Shown: positions 56,878 to 64,000 of the stretch, piece after piece
How the letters are laid out: each line of letters begins with the position of its first letter
How positions within the stretch are numbered: position 1 is the stretch's first letter
Assembly (NCBI RefSeq): GCF_020443705.1
Contig: NZ_JAIZZK010000004.1
Coordinates: forward strand, 124,001-188,000
Direction: 5' to 3'
Length of the DNA stretch: 64,000 bases
Origin: Clostridium algoriphilum
Lineage (GTDB): Bacteria; Bacillota; Clostridia; Clostridiales; Clostridiaceae
Notes under the pieces: model-generated
What the model was told of the DNA's origin: nothing
The model's input: the letters and a program-made list of their open reading frames with translations, nothing else
Database searches by the model: none
Made by a program: the position numbers and the translations under genes

Positions 56878-58479
56878 TTAAAACATTTTAATGCCACCTA
56901 CGTAGGTTTCTAAAACATTTATATCCTTTATATTATGAGGTTTGCAGTGCATAATATCTTCTGACAACACAACAAAGTCAGCTAACTTTCCTAGAGATAT
57001 ACTGCCTTTAATATCTTCTTCAAAGCTCATATAAGAAGGACCTATAGTATAGGCCTTTAACGCCTCAACAACGGTTAAGTTTTCAGTATTGTTAAATCCA
57101 CAAGTAGGATTACCTAGCAAATCCTTTCTAATAACTGCTGCATATATACCTTGCATAGGGTTAAACAGTTCTATCGGTGCATCAGAGCTAAAGGCAATAG
57201 GAATGTTTAAGCTAAGCATATGTTTAAAAGCATAGCTATTGTTTGAACGAGTTTTGCCAACTGCTTTTTCTACAATTGGGTGATCAGACATAACGAATGT
57301 TGGTTGAACATTAGCTATTATATTTAATTTCTTGAATTTGTTAAGTATTTCCTCATTTGTGAATGTGCAATGGACTATAGTTAGTCGTAAATCCTTATTG
57401 CTTGAGATAGATATAATTTTTTCATAAGAATTTAAAATAGTTTCAATAGCATTATCTCCTATAGCATGAATACTTATTTGAAAGCCAGCATTATGTGCAA
57501 GTTTTGTAATATGATTTAAAGATGCCTGATTATAAATTAATACGCCTGTAGTGTCATCATCACAGTATTCTTTTTTCATAGAGGCAGTTCTAGCACCTAA
57601 AGAACCATCTTCAAATAGTTTTATAGGACCTATCTTTAACATATTACTTCCAATATTTGAATGTAGTCCTAAACTAATTGCTTTGGACATACTTTTAACA
57701 CTTGGTAAATTTAATTGAAGTATAAATCTTAGAGGAATAGCTCCATCGTTTTCTAATTCTCTATAGGCACATAATAAATTATCTATTGAGCCACACTCCG
57801 TTAAATCTTCAGTTTGAATGGTAGTAATTCCTACTTTCAAAGCATCCATAAAAGCAGACTTTAATAATATTTTTATCTGCTCCTTGGGCATTGTAGGAAG
57901 AAAATCAGAAACTATATTTAAAGCATTTTCTCTAAGTATTCCGGTGGGAATCCCATTTTCTTTATCAATAATACCACCATTTGGATTTTGAGATGAGGAA
58001 TCTATGTTTAGTAATTGTAAAGCTTTAGAATTAAAAACTCCGATATGTCCACATATTCTTGCAAAATATATAGGATGATCTGTACTTATTTTATCGAGAT
58101 CGTATCTATTAGGAAGTCTTTTATCAGAAAATAAATTATCATTCCAACCTCTAGAAAGTACCCATGCATCATTTGGAATACTACGATTTTTTATGTATTC
58201 TTGGCTTGCACGGACCATATCATTGATAGATCCGACATTTAATAAGTTAATATTATTCTTTTGAGCAGCGTAGGTTAAGAAATGCATATGGGCATCATTA
58301 AATCCCGGAACAACTGTATTGCCTTTAAAATCAAATACATCATCACAAGGTTTACATAAGCTCAATATTTCTCTAGTAGTACCTACAGCTTTAAAAATAC
58401 CATGCTCTACATAAAAAGCCTCACAAAGCTTATTATTATTATCTAAAGTTATTATGTTTCCGTTAATAAATGCGGTCAT
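56878..58479 (-). CDS. Amidohydrolase family protein (YtcJ-like)
   Basis: 533-aa metal-dependent hydrolase of the amidohydrolase-3 type. GNTVVPGFNDAHMHFLTYAA near residue 60 has the HxH metal site; KLFEDGSLGARTASMKKEYC near residue 285, IHAIGDNAIETIL near residue 340, IVHCTF near residue 373 and FSSDAPIELFNPMQG near residue 428 complete the metal ligands. The family includes YtcJ and N-substituted formamide or imine deaminases; the substrate is not known here. ATG 58479 is chosen because AAAGGAG lies 9 bases upstream, while ATG 58488 lies on that site. Single gene. Confidence 0.87.
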   Translation of the reverse strand: MTAFINGNIITLDNNNKLCEAFYVEHGIFKAVGTTREILSLCKPCDDVFDFKGNTVVPGFNDAHMHFLTYAAQKNNINLLNVGSINDMVRASQEYIKNRSIPNDAWVLSRGWNDNLFSDKRLPNRYDLDKISTDHPIYFARICGHIGVFNSKALQLLNIDSSSQNPNGGIIDKENGIPTGILRENALNIVSDFLPTMPKEQIKILLKSAFMDALKVGITTIQTEDLTECGSIDNLLCAYRELENDGAIPLRFILQLNLPSVKSMSKAISLGLHSNIGSNMLKIGPIKLFEDGSLGARTASMKKEYCDDDTTGVLIYNQASLNHITKLAHNAGFQISIHAIGDNAIETILNSYEKIISISSNKDLRLTIVHCTFTNEEILNKFKKLNIIANVQPTFVMSDHPIVEKAVGKTRSNNSYAFKHMLSLNIPIAFSSDAPIELFNPMQGIYAAVIRKDLLGNPTCGFNNTENLTVVEALKAYTIGPSYMSFEEDIKGSISLGKLADFVVLSEDIMHCKPHNIKDINVLETYVGGIKMF

Positions 58480-58510
58480 TTTAAACATCTCCTTTAAAGT
58501 AGCAAAGACT

Positions 58511-58531
58511 CATTAGTTGTTAACTGTCTCC
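58511..58531 (-). repeat. REP-like repeat, isolated divergent copy (reverse)
   Basis: CATTAGTTGTTAACTGTCTC followed by C; one base off the core GTCCCC. The only copy seen outside the 2.9-23.3 kb cluster. Confidence 0.65.
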
Positions 58532-58554
58532 AATCAATTACCAAAATTAATTAT

Positions 58555-58590
58555 AAATCAAAAGCCCCCATAAGTGGGGGCTTTTGATTT
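58555..58590 (-). terminator. Terminator of nrdJ
   Basis: 16-bp perfect stem with a GCCCCC core (58555-58570 with 58575-58590) and 4-base loop, directly after the nrdJ stop codon. Confidence 0.85.
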
Positions 58591-58595
58591 ATTTA

Positions 58596-61500
58596 TTAAC
58601 TACATCCAGTAGTAGTTCCACACTCTAAACAAACTTTGCAAGTACCGTTTCTAACAAGTCTTGTACTTGAGCAATGAGAGCAGGTTTCAGAGTATAATCT
58701 TTCACCTTGAATTTTGCCTGTACTTATGTTTCCACCAGTACTTGTGCTAGTAGGGGAGGTAGCATTCTCAGCTTCTGCAAGACCTGTTGAGATTTCATTT
58801 TCATCAGGTATTAGAGGGTTATTTGGTATATCACTGTTATTATAGTTTTCAGGTTTAATTTGACATCTACTATAATCTCCTAATTCTATATCAATAATCT
58901 TACTAATTAAATCGGATATAGAAGAGACAGATTTAATGTATGGATGTTTTTGTACAAAACCATAAGGTTCAAATTTTTGTCCTCGAAGCATTTTAGAAAT
59001 AGCTTCTCCGGGCACATGATGTTGAAGCATTACTGAAATTGCCTTTGAAAGGGAATTTAGTAACCCAGTAATAATAGTACCTTCTCTATCTGTAGTTATA
59101 TATATTTCAGAAATTTCTCCATTTGAACGTCTATTAACAGTAGTATAAATTTTTACATCTTCTATTTGAGCAGGATGAGTAGTTCCATAACGTATTCCAA
59201 TTGGCTTCTCTCTTGTAGAATGATTAGATGTTTCTTGTAATGATTTTGCTTTCTTTAAAAGAGCTTCATATGACAAATCCTCAAGTGATACTTCTTTATC
59301 TTCAGACAAAGTAGTATTTAAAGGCTGACTAGCTTTTGAACCATCTCTATATAAGGAGATACCTTTTACGCCTAGTTTCCAAGAACTTAATATAACTTCT
59401 TTAAAGTCTTCAATAGTTGCATTTTTAGGTAAATTGACAGTCTTTGATATAGAACCTGATATCATTGGAGTTATTGCTGCCATCATAAGAACATGTCCCA
59501 TAAATGAGATATATCTTTGACCACTACCGCATTTGTTTGCTGTATCAAAGATAGGCAAATGTTCTATCTTTAAATGTGGAGCGCCCTCAATCTTTCCATC
59601 AACAATTTTTTCGTATTCAAAGCCGTTTTCATTAACTTTTTCTTTTCTTAGAATATATTCTAGAATATCATTTGTTTCATCCGTAGAATATCCAAGGTTA
59701 TCCAAGGATTCTTTAATTACAGGATTTACGATAGTCATAAATCCGCCACCAGATAATTTTTTATATATACAATGACTAAAATATGGTTCAACTGATGTTG
59801 CACCACAATCCATTGCAAAGGAAATAGTACCAGTGGGAGCTAAAACTGTAACTTGTGCATTTCTAAAACCATATTTTTCACCACTACTTAAAACTTTTGA
59901 CCAACAGTTTTTAAGGGTTTCACTTATATTACCTAGAGAGTTATTATTTAATATAGCATGGTTAACTTTTATAGGCTGATAATTTAAATTCTCATATTTA
60001 CTATTTAGTGCTCCAGCAGCTCTAGCATGATTTCTTATAACTAATTGCATATGGTTTTTATTAGTTTCATATTTTTCAAAGGGAGCTAGTTCTTTTGCAA
60101 GCATTGATGAAACATAGTAGGACTGAGCAGTCATTATTCCACTTAGTGATGCAGCTATATTTCTAGCATCTTCTGAGTCATAAGGGTAGCCCATTACCAT
60201 AAATAAAGAAGCTAAATTTGAGATTCCAAGACCTGTGGTTCTAAATAGGTAACTTTTTCTTGCTATATCTTCAGTTGGAAATTGCCCCCAATGTATTGAG
60301 GCTTCAAGAACTAATTGAGTAAGCCCTACTAAATGGACATATCCATTAACATCAAATTTCTTGGCTTTAGCATCATAAAATTTATAAATATTTATAGATG
60401 CTAAATTACAAGATGTATCATCTAAAAAAGCATATTCTCCACAAGGATTAGTTGAATTTATTCTATTATATTTAGCATTAACTACTCCATCTTCTCCACC
60501 AGGACAAGTATGCCATGCATTAAAAGTATCATCAAACTGAGGAGCTGGGTCAGCACATTGCCAAGCAGCATTATTAAAAGTATCCCATAATTCTTTAACA
60601 CTTATTTCTCTATCAATTGATGAATCACACCTTCCTTTAAGTGTAATAGTCTGGTCAGGATCTTTTGATAAGTTATCTACCTTCATCATGAATTCATCCG
60701 AGAATCTTATAGAGTTATTTCCATTTTGGCCAGATACAGTCTCATAAGCTTCTCCTTCGAAACTACCATCATAACCCATTTTAGTAAGAGCACGTACTTT
60801 ATCTTCTTCTTTAGCTTTCCAAGTCATAAATTCCATTATTTCAGGGTGATTAATATCAAGGCATAACATCTTAGCTGCACGCCTTGTAGTTCCACCAGAT
60901 TTTATAGCTCCAGCATTTCTGTCAAGTCCTCTTAAAAAACTCATAAGGCCTGATGAAACCCCACCACTAGATAATTTTTCACCGCGAGCCCTTAGGCTAG
61001 AGAAGTTAGTTCCAGTACCAGAACCACCTTTAAATAATTTAGTTTCTGTTACATACTGCTCAGAAATTGAATGTTTGCCAAGTAGTTTATCTTCAATTGA
61101 AAGAATGAAACAAGCTGATGCTTGAGTTCTTGTATAAGCATCTTCACTTTTAACAATCTTTTTTAATTTTTCATCATAATAAAAATTATCTAAAGATCCA
61201 CCTTTTATACCATAGGATAAGTTAAGCCCAGTATTAAACCATTGTGGAGAATTTGGTGCAAACATTTGATTTAAAAAAGCATATATTAATTCATCATATA
61301 TGATGTTTCTTTCTTCTTCAGTTTTAATGATAGTCTCGTCAGTTAAGGCTTCACACCAGAAATTAACAAGCCTATGAGATACCATTTTCATACTATTCTC
61401 ATAGCCTTCTTTGTTGTTAACACCAGATTTTCTAAAATATTTTGAAGCGATTATATCGCATGAATTCTGAGAGTAATGCTCTGGAAATTCTAAATCCTTC

Positions 61501-61646
61501 ATATCTAAAAGTACTTTATTAGTTTTATGGTCTTTTAATAAAACATTTACTTTTTTCCAATTAAATAAATCAAAAACAGTAATAGTTTTATCTTTTTCTA
61601 GTTCAGTTGTAAAAACTCTTTTAATTAAATTTTTTATCTCCGCCAT
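58596..61646 (-). CDS. nrdJ: Adenosylcobalamin-dependent ribonucleotide reductase NrdJ (class II)
   Basis: 1016-aa enzyme reducing ribonucleotides to deoxyribonucleotides with a B12-generated thiyl radical. Seen: GSGTGTNFSSLRARGEKLSS near residue 218, STNPCGEYAFLDDTSCNLAS near residue 395, GLGISNLASLFMVMG, LAPTGTISFAMDCGATSVEP near residue 610, a TSCPD-type domain near 840-940 (QHHVPGEAISKMLRG) and a C-terminal zinc ribbon CSHCSS ... CKVCLEC GTTTGCS. ATG 61646 lies 36 bases after a perfect AGGAGG, with a 7-bp hairpin between them. In-frame extension back to a GTG on the Shine-Dalgarno is not credible. Its need for cobalamin links it to the cbi/cob locus. I see no B12 riboswitch upstream. Confidence 0.93.
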   Translation of the reverse strand: MAEIKNLIKRVFTTELEKDKTITVFDLFNWKKVNVLLKDHKTNKVLLDMKDLEFPEHYSQNSCDIIASKYFRKSGVNNKEGYENSMKMVSHRLVNFWCEALTDETIIKTEEERNIIYDELIYAFLNQMFAPNSPQWFNTGLNLSYGIKGGSLDNFYYDEKLKKIVKSEDAYTRTQASACFILSIEDKLLGKHSISEQYVTETKLFKGGSGTGTNFSSLRARGEKLSSGGVSSGLMSFLRGLDRNAGAIKSGGTTRRAAKMLCLDINHPEIMEFMTWKAKEEDKVRALTKMGYDGSFEGEAYETVSGQNGNNSIRFSDEFMMKVDNLSKDPDQTITLKGRCDSSIDREISVKELWDTFNNAAWQCADPAPQFDDTFNAWHTCPGGEDGVVNAKYNRINSTNPCGEYAFLDDTSCNLASINIYKFYDAKAKKFDVNGYVHLVGLTQLVLEASIHWGQFPTEDIARKSYLFRTTGLGISNLASLFMVMGYPYDSEDARNIAASLSGIMTAQSYYVSSMLAKELAPFEKYETNKNHMQLVIRNHARAAGALNSKYENLNYQPIKVNHAILNNNSLGNISETLKNCWSKVLSSGEKYGFRNAQVTVLAPTGTISFAMDCGATSVEPYFSHCIYKKLSGGGFMTIVNPVIKESLDNLGYSTDETNDILEYILRKEKVNENGFEYEKIVDGKIEGAPHLKIEHLPIFDTANKCGSGQRYISFMGHVLMMAAITPMISGSISKTVNLPKNATIEDFKEVILSSWKLGVKGISLYRDGSKASQPLNTTLSEDKEVSLEDLSYEALLKKAKSLQETSNHSTREKPIGIRYGTTHPAQIEDVKIYTTVNRRSNGEISEIYITTDREGTIITGLLNSLSKAISVMLQHHVPGEAISKMLRGQKFEPYGFVQKHPYIKSVSSISDLISKIIDIELGDYSRCQIKPENYNNSDIPNNPLIPDENEISTGLAEAENATSPTSTSTGGNISTGKIQGERLYSETCSHCSSTRLVRNGTCKVCLECGTTTGCS

Positions 61647-61649
61647 AAT

Positions 61650-61692
61650 TAATACTAGCTTAAAAAAAACTAGTATAGACACCTCCTATTAG
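61650..61692 (-). promoter_or_regulatory. Unusual nrdJ ribosome binding region with intervening hairpin
   Basis: Minus strand: AGGAGGTGTCT, then ATACTAG, TTTTTTTTAAG, CTAGTAT, then TAATT and the ATG. The inverted 7-mers would fold and bring the Shine-Dalgarno, 36 bases away, to about ten bases from the start codon. Confidence 0.6.
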
Positions 61693-62003
61693 TTGCATAT
61701 TAAATCTAAATCATGTAAAATGTACTTCGGTATGTTTGAAAATACTATACCTAAAAACTTTCTTGATTATTTAGGCTAATATTATGTGTGAAATAAGTAT
61801 AATACCATATGTAGTAATTACGAAACAATCTCCACTACATATGGTATTATATAATAAAATTTAAAATAAATCAACAATAAATATTAACTTATAATGTGAC
61901 AAATTATAGTCTCATTTATCAAATATAGTAGTATAATAAACATATATTTACGATACTATTTTTATGATAAACAAATTAATTTGAAAGAGGAGATGATGAA
62001 ATT
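61693..62003. other. Divergent intergenic region between nrdJ and gamma carbonic anhydrase family gene
   Basis: No gene. It contains a perfect 17-bp inverted repeat (61799-61815 with 61834-61850, arm ATAATACCATATGTAGT) with an 18-base loop and no T-run, between divergent genes, so it is not an obvious terminator. A TATAAT box occurs at 61932-61937 ahead of the plus-strand gene but lacks a clear -35. Confidence 0.6.
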
Positions 62004-62510
62004 ATGATACATCAATTCGATGGACAAATACCTAATGTACATAAAAACACCTTTATTGCTAGCAGTGCAGACGTTATAGGAAATGTAACTATAGGTGAGT
62101 ACAGTAATATTTGGTTTGGAGCTGTACTAAGAGGTGACATGAACACTATGACTATAGGTGAATATACAAATGTTCAAGATAATTCGACTGTTCATAATGA
62201 TCACGGTTTTGCAGTTAATATCGGAGATTATGTAACTATAGGGCATAATTCCATAATTCATGGTTGTAAAATTTCAAATTATACTCTAATCGGAATGGGG
62301 AGCACAATACTAAATGGAGCCGAAATAGGAGAATATACTATAATTGGTGCAGGTAGCTTAGTTACTCAAGGAAAAAAGATACCGACCGGCGTTTTATGCA
62401 TGGGAGTACCAGCAAGAGTCATTAGAGACCTTACAAAAGAAGAAAAAGAGGGTTTAAAAGAATCAGCACAATATTATGCAAAGTTATCAATGAAGTATAT
62501 TACAAAATAA
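62004..62510 (+). CDS. Gamma-class carbonic anhydrase family protein (left-handed beta helix)
   Basis: 168-aa hexapeptide-repeat protein of the YrdA/PaaY/CaiE group. Repeats such as IGNVTIGEYSNIWFGAVLRG and YVTIGHNSIIHGCKI build the left-handed helix, and three histidines typical of the zinc site are present in VHNDHG, GHNS and IHGC. Family members include active gamma carbonic anhydrases and acyltransferase-like proteins; activity here cannot be told from sequence. ATG 62004 has GAAAGAGGAGATG upstream. Single gene with a terminator. Confidence 0.88.
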   Translation: MIHQFDGQIPNVHKNTFIASSADVIGNVTIGEYSNIWFGAVLRGDMNTMTIGEYTNVQDNSTVHNDHGFAVNIGDYVTIGHNSIIHGCKISNYTLIGMGSTILNGAEIGEYTIIGAGSLVTQGKKIPTGVLCMGVPARVIRDLTKEEKEGLKESAQYYAKLSMKYITK

Positions 62511-62529
62511 AATGTATTTGAATATAGCA

Positions 62530-62579
62530 TAGTAACCTTTTTGTAAAATTTATCTACTTGAAGGTTGCTATATTTTTTT
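62530..62579 (+). terminator. Terminator of the gamma carbonic anhydrase family gene
   Basis: TAGTAACCTT (62530-62539) pairs with AAGGTTGCTA (62561-62570, one G-U), followed by TATTTTTTT. Confidence 0.8.
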
Positions 62580-62680
62580 GAAAACTTATTTTAAAAATAT
62601 AGTTAAAATAGCTTTTATTTATGTTGCTTTTTTAATACAATAGAGTTATATGGATAAGGGTTTGTTAAGAGGTGAGAAAA

Positions 62681-63178
62681 ATGATAAAATTAAATGGAAT
62701 AGAAAAGATGACAAATGAGCAGAAATACAAATATATGCTTATTCTGTTAGAAGGGCAGCTCAGCTCAGAAGAAAATGATCTGGCAAATTTATCGAATGCA
62801 ACCGCAATTCTAAAGGCAATTATGGATAAGATAAATTGGTCAGGGTTTTACATACTCAGAGATAATACATTAGTTCTTGGAATGTTCCAGGGACTGCCAG
62901 CATGTAACAGAGTAGAAATAGGTAAAGGCGTATGTGGATCCGCAGTAACAGAAAAAAAACTTAAGCGAATAGAAAATGTTCATGAATATTCAGGTCACAT
63001 TGCTTGTGATAGTGCTACAAATTCAGAAATTGTTATACCTATAATAAAGGATGATGTGGTTTATGGAGTTTTGGATATAGATAGTCCGGATATAGGAAGA
63101 TTTACGGAGCTTGATGAAAAGTATTTAGTACAATTTGTTGATAAACTTAACAAATATATAGATTGGACGAAAGTTTAA
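62681..63178 (+). CDS. msrC: Free methionine-(R)-sulfoxide reductase (GAF-type, fRMsr)
   Basis: 165-aa single GAF-domain enzyme. NWSGFYILRD near residue 54, GLPACNRVEIGKGVCGSAV near residue 75 and GHIACDSATNSEIVIPI near residue 108 supply the three conserved cysteines of fRMsr, which reduces free L-methionine-(R)-sulfoxide using thioredoxin. All are present. ATG 62681 is preceded by AAGAGGTGAG; a GTG nine bases upstream overlaps that site. The cvfB gene follows 22 bases downstream, so the two may be co-transcribed. Confidence 0.92.
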   Translation: MIKLNGIEKMTNEQKYKYMLILLEGQLSSEENDLANLSNATAILKAIMDKINWSGFYILRDNTLVLGMFQGLPACNRVEIGKGVCGSAVTEKKLKRIENVHEYSGHIACDSATNSEIVIPIIKDDVVYGVLDIDSPDIGRFTELDEKYLVQFVDKLNKYIDWTKV

Positions 63179-63199
63179 ATAAAAGGTAGGAGATAATAA

Positions 63200-64000
63200 A
63201 TGATAAACATAGGAGATTTAAATAGTTTAACAGTAGTTAGGCGTGCAGAATTTGGGTATTATTTGGGTGCTGGGACAGACAACACTAGCGATGACATATT
63301 ATTACCAATGAAAAGTACAGTAGGTAGAGCGCTTAAAATCGACGATGAAGTTGAAGCCTTCATATATAGAGACTCAAGTGATAGATTAATTGCTACTTTA
63401 AAAAGACCACTCGCAAAGGTTGGCGACTTAGCTTATCTTAAAGTTGTTGACATGACTCCAATAGGAAGTTTTGTAGAGATTGGTTTAGAAAGAGACATAT
63501 TAGTTCCTTTCAAGGAGGAAAATTATAGCTTAGAAACTGGTAAAAAATATCTTTTTTATATATACTTAGATAAGACTGGAAGACTCGCAGCTACTACATT
63601 TATTGATAAATATTTATACGAGACAGATTCATATAATATTGATGATGAAGTGGAGGGTACAGTATATGGAATCCAGACTAATGGTACCTTGATGATAGCT
63701 ATTGATGATATTTATAGAGCGGTTATTCTAAAAAATGAGAATTATACTAGTATAACACCTGGAGATAGACTAAGTGTACGAGTAAAAAAATATTATGAAG
63801 ACGGTAAAATGGACGTAACAGCAAGAAAGCCAAGACTTGAGGAAAGAGATGTAGTTGAAGAACAAATATTAGAATATTTAGCTAAATCTAATGGTTCTAT
63901 GCCATATAATGATAAAAGTTCACCAGATGATATAAAGAAAATATTCAAAACTAGTAAAAACTCTTTTAAAAGAGCATTAGGTGGACTTATGAAAAGTGAT
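63200..64000 (+). CDS. cvfB: CvfB family S1-domain RNA-binding protein (3' truncated by window)
   Basis: 267 codons are visible from ATG 63200 (AGGTAGGAGAT upstream) to the right edge without a stop; family members are about 280 aa, so only the end is missing. Three S1/OB-like units are seen: residues 1-65 (LTVVRRAEFGYYLGAGTDNT), 70-135 (AYLKVVDMTPIGSFVEIGLE) and 145-215 (VEGTVYGIQTNGTLMIAIDD), followed by the start of the C-terminal winged helix (EQILEYLAKSNGSMPYNDKS, KKIFKTSKNSFKRALGGLMK). CvfB/YitL proteins bind RNA and affect virulence or gene expression in staphylococci. It lies after the methionine sulfoxide reductase gene. Confidence 0.9.
   Translation, partial: MINIGDLNSLTVVRRAEFGYYLGAGTDNTSDDILLPMKSTVGRALKIDDEVEAFIYRDSSDRLIATLKRPLAKVGDLAYLKVVDMTPIGSFVEIGLERDILVPFKEENYSLETGKKYLFYIYLDKTGRLAATTFIDKYLYETDSYNIDDEVEGTVYGIQTNGTLMIAIDDIYRAVILKNENYTSITPGDRLSVRVKKYYEDGKMDVTARKPRLEERDVVEEQILEYLAKSNGSMPYNDKSSPDDIKKIFKTSKNSFKRALGGLMKSD

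Overview
The window looks like a stretch of the chromosome of a low-GC, spore-former-type Firmicute, most likely Clostridium sensu stricto or a close relative. The grounds are the very AT-rich codon use, strong AGGAGG-type ribosome binding sites, frequent TTG/GTG starts, the anaerobic (cobalt-early) cobalamin pathway with CbiK, a B12-dependent ribonucleotide reductase, a MurT/GatD pair, DegV, a T-box leader and PanG in place of PanE. Genes run in short operons on both strands separated by many clear stem-loop terminators. I saw no rRNA, tRNA, CRISPR array, prophage or plasmid genes.

Layout. 1-2.9 kb: the end of a nucleoside-type ABC importer operon (cut at the left edge). 3.1-24.1 kb: a scattered cobalamin locus, with cbiG alone at 3.1 kb, cobT-cobC-cobS at 10.5-13.0 kb, and, behind a sigma-A promoter and an adenosylcobalamin riboswitch at 14.3 kb, cbiK-cobD-cbiA-cbiC-(L7/L12-like protein)-cbiD-E-L-F-H-J. 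Between these lie an S1-domain protein, an HNH protein, a T-box-controlled NSS transporter and a zinc/manganese-type ABC transporter. 24.3-28.8 kb: degV-padR, a PTS-EIIC-family membrane protein, a DUF4397 protein and CorA. 29.0-32.9 kb: a tight operon mntP-pepD-fur-hypothetical-rhomboid. 33.0-35.0 kb: ftsH with two tiny reading frames around it. 35.4-42.4 kb: RNase H, a multi-PAS histidine kinase, a small YtxH-like protein and two tandem HTH-TPR regulators. 42.4-44.6 kb: murT-gatD. 44.8-52.6 kb: a DMT transporter, a transglutaminase-fold protein, UppP, a pfkA remnant, a ComEC-like hydrolase, PlsC, GapN and two hypotheticals. 52.7-56.1 kb: DUF378 protein and the panG-panB-panC-panD pantothenate operon with an attenuator-like leader. 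56.4-64.0 kb: a small membrane protein, an amidohydrolase, NrdJ, a gamma carbonic anhydrase family protein, free-Met-R-sulfoxide reductase and the start of CvfB.

The most distinctive signal is a family of short intergenic repeats with core GGGGAC(G/A)GTTAACAACTAAT. About 15 copies are present, 14 of them between 2.9 and 23.3 kb inside the cobalamin locus. In the middle of that cluster sits a gene for a REP-associated tyrosine transposase (RAYT), bounded by a perfect 16-bp inverted pair of the same sequence (13023-14256). Other inverted pairs make short non-autonomous units (2936-3079, 23190-23265) and one pair brackets cbiA. This looks like a clostridial REP/RAYT system that has been active within a B12 biosynthesis locus.

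Other points of interest: a 20-codon basic reading frame that overlaps and probably couples to ftsH, and a 21-codon hydrophobic peptide gene just beyond the ftsH terminator; a hairpin placed between the Shine-Dalgarno and start codon of nrdJ; two tandem palindromes whose arms differ by a compensated base pair upstream of the HTH-TPR genes; and matching inverted repeats at the degV-padR and EIIC promoters that could be PadR operators. Functionally, the B12 genes can be linked to NrdJ, which needs adenosylcobalamin, but cbiT, cbiP, cbiB, cobU and a cobalt transporter are not in the window.
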